From NCBI GenBank assembly GCA_963776375.1, contig CAVZMF010000002.1:1178001-1242000 (forward strand): a stretch of 64,000 nucleotides of DNA, read 5' to 3'. This document shows, in pieces, positions 62,173-64,000 of the stretch. The notes beneath the pieces were generated by a model. That model saw nothing but the letters and a program-made list of their open reading frames with translations. It had not been told where the DNA came from and did not search any database. The number at the start of each line of letters is the position of its first letter. Position 1 is the stretch's first letter. This DNA comes from PALSA-612 sp963776375 (GTDB lineage Bacteria > Actinomycetota > Thermoleophilia > Gaiellales > Gaiellaceae). The position numbers and the translations under genes are program-made.

Positions 62173-62576
62173 TCAGGCCTCCTTCCGGGCGAAGCGGTCG
62201 ACGAAAGCGAGCGCCGTGTCTGCGACCTCGCGCCAGCCGCTGTCGATCGTCAGCGAGTGCCCGCGTCCCGGGATCTCGACGTACTCGGTTACGCCCTCGT
62301 TCTTCTGCTGCTTCTTGTACGACGCCTTGGCGATCGCAGGCGGCACCGTGTGGTCCTCGTCTCCGACCACGATCAGCATCGGGCCCGCTCGGGGTTCTTC
62401 GTGTCGACCTTCGCCTCCGACCACGGGTTGAGGTTGGCGTTCGCGGCCTGGAAGATCGGCTCGCCCGAGCCCGGCACGGAGTAGACCACCGGCGTCTTCC
62501 CCGACCCGTTCGCCCGCTCGACCTGCGCGGCCTCGTGCTCGGTGATCGCCACCGCCTGCGTCGCAGTCGCGCTCAT
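62173..62576 (-). pseudogene. Alpha/beta-hydrolase remnant (central part missing, one frameshift)
   Basis: ATG 62576 starts VAITEHEAAQVERANGSGKT then PVV, the N-terminus of a common actinobacterial alpha/beta-hydrolase. At about 62484 it jumps to VPGSGEPIFQAANANLNPW, some 140 residues further in relatives, losing the nucleophile elbow (GHSFGG in relatives). After NPER (62381-62390) the frame shifts, then resumes as GPMLIVVGDEDHTVPPAIAK, ending with the catalytic histidine region IPGRGHSLTIDSGW and FARKEA. The stop at 62173 lies just before the TTG of the molybdopterin gene. It cannot hydrolyse without the serine. Confidence 0.8.
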
Positions 62577-62663
62577 GCGTCCTCCTTCGTGTTCGATTCC
62601 TCCAAGGAGTCAACTCGGCGCGGGCCGCTCCAATTCCGGCGGCGCGACGGAGCCGGGCCGCGG

Positions 62664-63341
62664 TTACGACCTGGTGAGGCCGATGCGGCTGTCGCTCTGC
62701 CGGCCGACGATGACCCAGATCGCGTGTACCGGCCCGTCTCCGATCGCCCACAGGCGATGAGGCGAGGACGAGTCGAACGAGACCGAGTCGCCGGGGCCGA
62801 GGTCGTACTCGTCGAAGCCGATCCGCACGCCCAGGCGGCCGCTGATCACGTAGCCGTACTCCTTGCCCCCGTGTGTGACGAGCGAGTCCTCGGGGCACGA
62901 TTCGCTGCCCGGGTCGTACACGACGTGGAGGAACTCGAACGCGGGGTCGCTCGACGGCGTGAGGCGCTCCCAGGTCACGCCCGAGGCGAGCGTGATCACG
63001 GCGCGCTGGTCGGCCGTGACGAGCGGCGTCGCCGTCGCGGCCGTCGGCACTGCGGCGTCGAGCGGAGAGGCGCCGTCCCCGGCGAACAGGTCGCCCATCG
63101 TCAGCCGCAGCTCCTGCACGAGCGCGTAGAGCGTGCTCACGCTCGGGTTGACCTTGTCCCGCTCGATCTGCGAGATCAGGCTGGCGGAGACGCCGATGCG
63201 GCGGGCCACCTCTCGCAGGCTCAGCCCCATCTGCTCGCGCTGCGCGCGGAGCCGGGGCCCGATGTGGGAGGACTCGGGTCGCTGGGAGGGCGAGTATGCG
63301 GGCTCGGCGATGCCGGTAGCGTAGTTTCGAGGAAGCGTCAT
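62664..63341 (-). CDS. XRE-family regulator with cupin sensor domain
   Basis: At 225 residues, it has an N-terminal HTH (about 30-85: LRAQREQMGLSLREVARRIG then VSASLISQIERDKVNPSVST) and a C-terminal cupin (about 140-215: HGGKEYGYVISGRLGVRIGF then YDLGPGDSVSFDSSSPHRLW). Such regulators respond to a small metabolite bound in the cupin. ATG 63341 overlaps the stop of the 2-oxoacid dehydrogenase beta gene (ATGA), so it is cotranscribed and may control that complex. The 87 bases downstream to the hydrolase remnant hold no gene. Confidence 0.92.
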   Translation of the reverse strand: MTLPRNYATGIAEPAYSPSQRPESSHIGPRLRAQREQMGLSLREVARRIGVSASLISQIERDKVNPSVSTLYALVQELRLTMGDLFAGDGASPLDAAVPTAATATPLVTADQRAVITLASGVTWERLTPSSDPAFEFLHVVYDPGSESCPEDSLVTHGGKEYGYVISGRLGVRIGFDEYDLGPGDSVSFDSSSPHRLWAIGDGPVHAIWVIVGRQSDSRIGLTRS

Positions 63342-64000
63342 CGCGACCCCAGTCTCCTCCCGATCTCGGACGCGATGCGCTCCGCTCCCGGGATGTGGGC
63401 GTCCTCGAGCGGCGGGCTGTAGGGGATCGGCGAGTCGGGCGTGGCGATGCGCCAGGCGTCGTCCAGGTCGCCGAGCCCCTCCTCGGTGACGAGCGCCAGG
63501 ACCTCTCCCGCCCAGCCGCCGGTCAGGGGGCCTTCCTCGACCACGACGAGGCGGTTCGTCTTCGCCAGCGAGGCCAGGATCGTCGACCGGTCGAGCGGCC
63601 GGATCGTCCGCACGTCGACGACCTCCGCGTCGATGCCGGAGGCGGCGAGCGTCTCGGCGGCGGCCAGGCTCTCGTGCACGCCGCGCATCGCGGACACGAT
63701 CGTCACGTCGCCGCCGGCGCGGACGACCGCGGCCTCGCCGAGCGGCACCCTCTGTCCGTCCACCTCGCCCTCGAGCGTGTACAGGCGCTTGTGCTCGAAG
63801 AAGAGCACCGGGTTGTCGTCCTCGATGGCCGACCGCAGGAGCGACTTCGCGTCGGCCGGCGTGGAAGGCGCCACGATCTTCACGCCCGGGACGCCGGTGA
63901 ACCACGAGACGGGCATCTGCGAGTGGATCGCGCCGAAGCGGCCGCCTCCGCCGACGACCGAGCGGATGACGACGGGCACGCTCACCTCGCCCTGCGTCAG
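63338..64000 (-). CDS. 2-Oxoacid dehydrogenase E1 component beta subunit (partial)
   Basis: The frame enters from the right edge of the window and ends at 63338, giving 220 residues of the C-terminal two thirds of a transketolase-like E1 beta subunit. Features are VSVPVVIRSVVGGGGRFGAI, HSQMPVSWFTGVPGVKIVAP, EDDNPVLFFEHKRLY and the C-terminal transketolase domain DAEVVDVRTIRPLD and RLVVVEEGPLTGGW. It pairs with an alpha subunit to decarboxylate pyruvate, branched-chain 2-oxoacids or acetoin, but which one cannot be told without the alpha gene. It overlaps the XRE-cupin regulator. Confidence 0.93.
   Translation of the reverse strand: MTQGEVSVPVVIRSVVGGGGRFGAIHSQMPVSWFTGVPGVKIVAPSTPADAKSLLRSAIEDDNPVLFFEHKRLYTLEGEVDGQRVPLGEAAVVRAGGDVTIVSAMRGVHESLAAAETLAASGIDAEVVDVRTIRPLDRSTILASLAKTNRLVVVEEGPLTGGWAGEVLALVTEEGLGDLDDAWRIATPDSPIPYSPPLEDAHIPGAERIASEIGRRLGSR

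Overview
The window is about 70% GC and almost fully coding, with short overlaps between genes, frequent GTG starts and a few TTG or CTG ones. The families present (split methylmalonyl-CoA mutase, ETF/ETF-QO, DsbA/VKOR pair, DUF2630, DUF6510, PiT/DUF47, zinc-ribbon adenylate cyclase-ATPase-TPR proteins, Lon, SigA-type sigma factor) point to an actinobacterium. The closest resemblance I recognise is to Thermoleophilia (Gaiellales/Solirubrobacterales-like soil bacteria). That placement is inference, as no rRNA or tRNA is present to settle it.

Layout. 1-6921: potassium uptake, kdpF-A-C-B (unusual order), then a KdpD sensor domain without a histidine kinase and a universal-stress protein. 6925-9829: lipid-carrier sugar-1-phosphate transferase, and DUF47 plus PiT phosphate transporter. 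9839-11853: glyA-upp. 11902-15603: PadR regulator, exported hydrolase, and the prfA-prmC-tsaC translation cluster. 15684-16628: carbonic anhydrase and OsmC. 16681-23739: two tandem paralogous adenylate cyclase-ATPase-TPR proteins. 23729-29408: YqhQ-like membrane protein, L31, threonine dehydratase, and the electron-transfer-flavoprotein operon etfB-etfA-ETF-QO. 29464-39772: M23 peptidase and a cluster for acyl-CoA and propionate metabolism: enoyl-CoA hydratase, cobalamin-binding and catalytic mutase subunits, cobalamin adenosyltransferase, acyl-CoA dehydrogenase, a 3-hydroxyacyl-CoA dehydrogenase remnant and thiolase. 39807-44520: methyltransferase, a Ser/Thr kinase fused to a DUF2127 membrane domain, and a primary-type sigma factor. 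44530-48533: NarL-type two-component pair flanking a DsbA/VKOR disulfide system. 48632-53215: GNAT/ADP-forming acyl-CoA synthetase, CBS-BON protein, phosphoketolase remnant and acetate kinase. 53291-59549: VOC protein, two HxlR regulators, flavin disulfide-reductase homologue, exported protein and Lon. 59738-62576: a minus-strand redox operon (hydrolase remnant, molybdopterin oxidoreductase, FNR-type reductase, UBP zinc finger, DUF5996 remnant, DUF6510, DUF2630). 62664-64000: XRE-cupin regulator coupled to a 2-oxoacid dehydrogenase E1 beta subunit, cut by the window end.

How it fits together. beta-Oxidation enzymes would pass electrons through ETF and ETF-QO to the quinone pool. The two mutase subunits and the adenosyltransferase would handle methylmalonyl-CoA. 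The acetate genes would interconvert acetyl-phosphate, acetate and acetyl-CoA if phosphoketolase were intact.

Two sequence-level oddities cut across the annotation. At least fifteen frame changes interrupt otherwise well-conserved genes, and thirteen of them look like single extra bases. Separately, five genes keep intact N- and C-termini but have lost their middle in frame: 3-hydroxyacyl-CoA dehydrogenase, a deazaflavin-dependent nitroreductase, phosphoketolase, a DUF5996 protein and an alpha/beta hydrolase. The first pattern looks like insertion-type sequencing error. The second is harder to explain and is the most unusual signal in the window. Raw reads would decide both.
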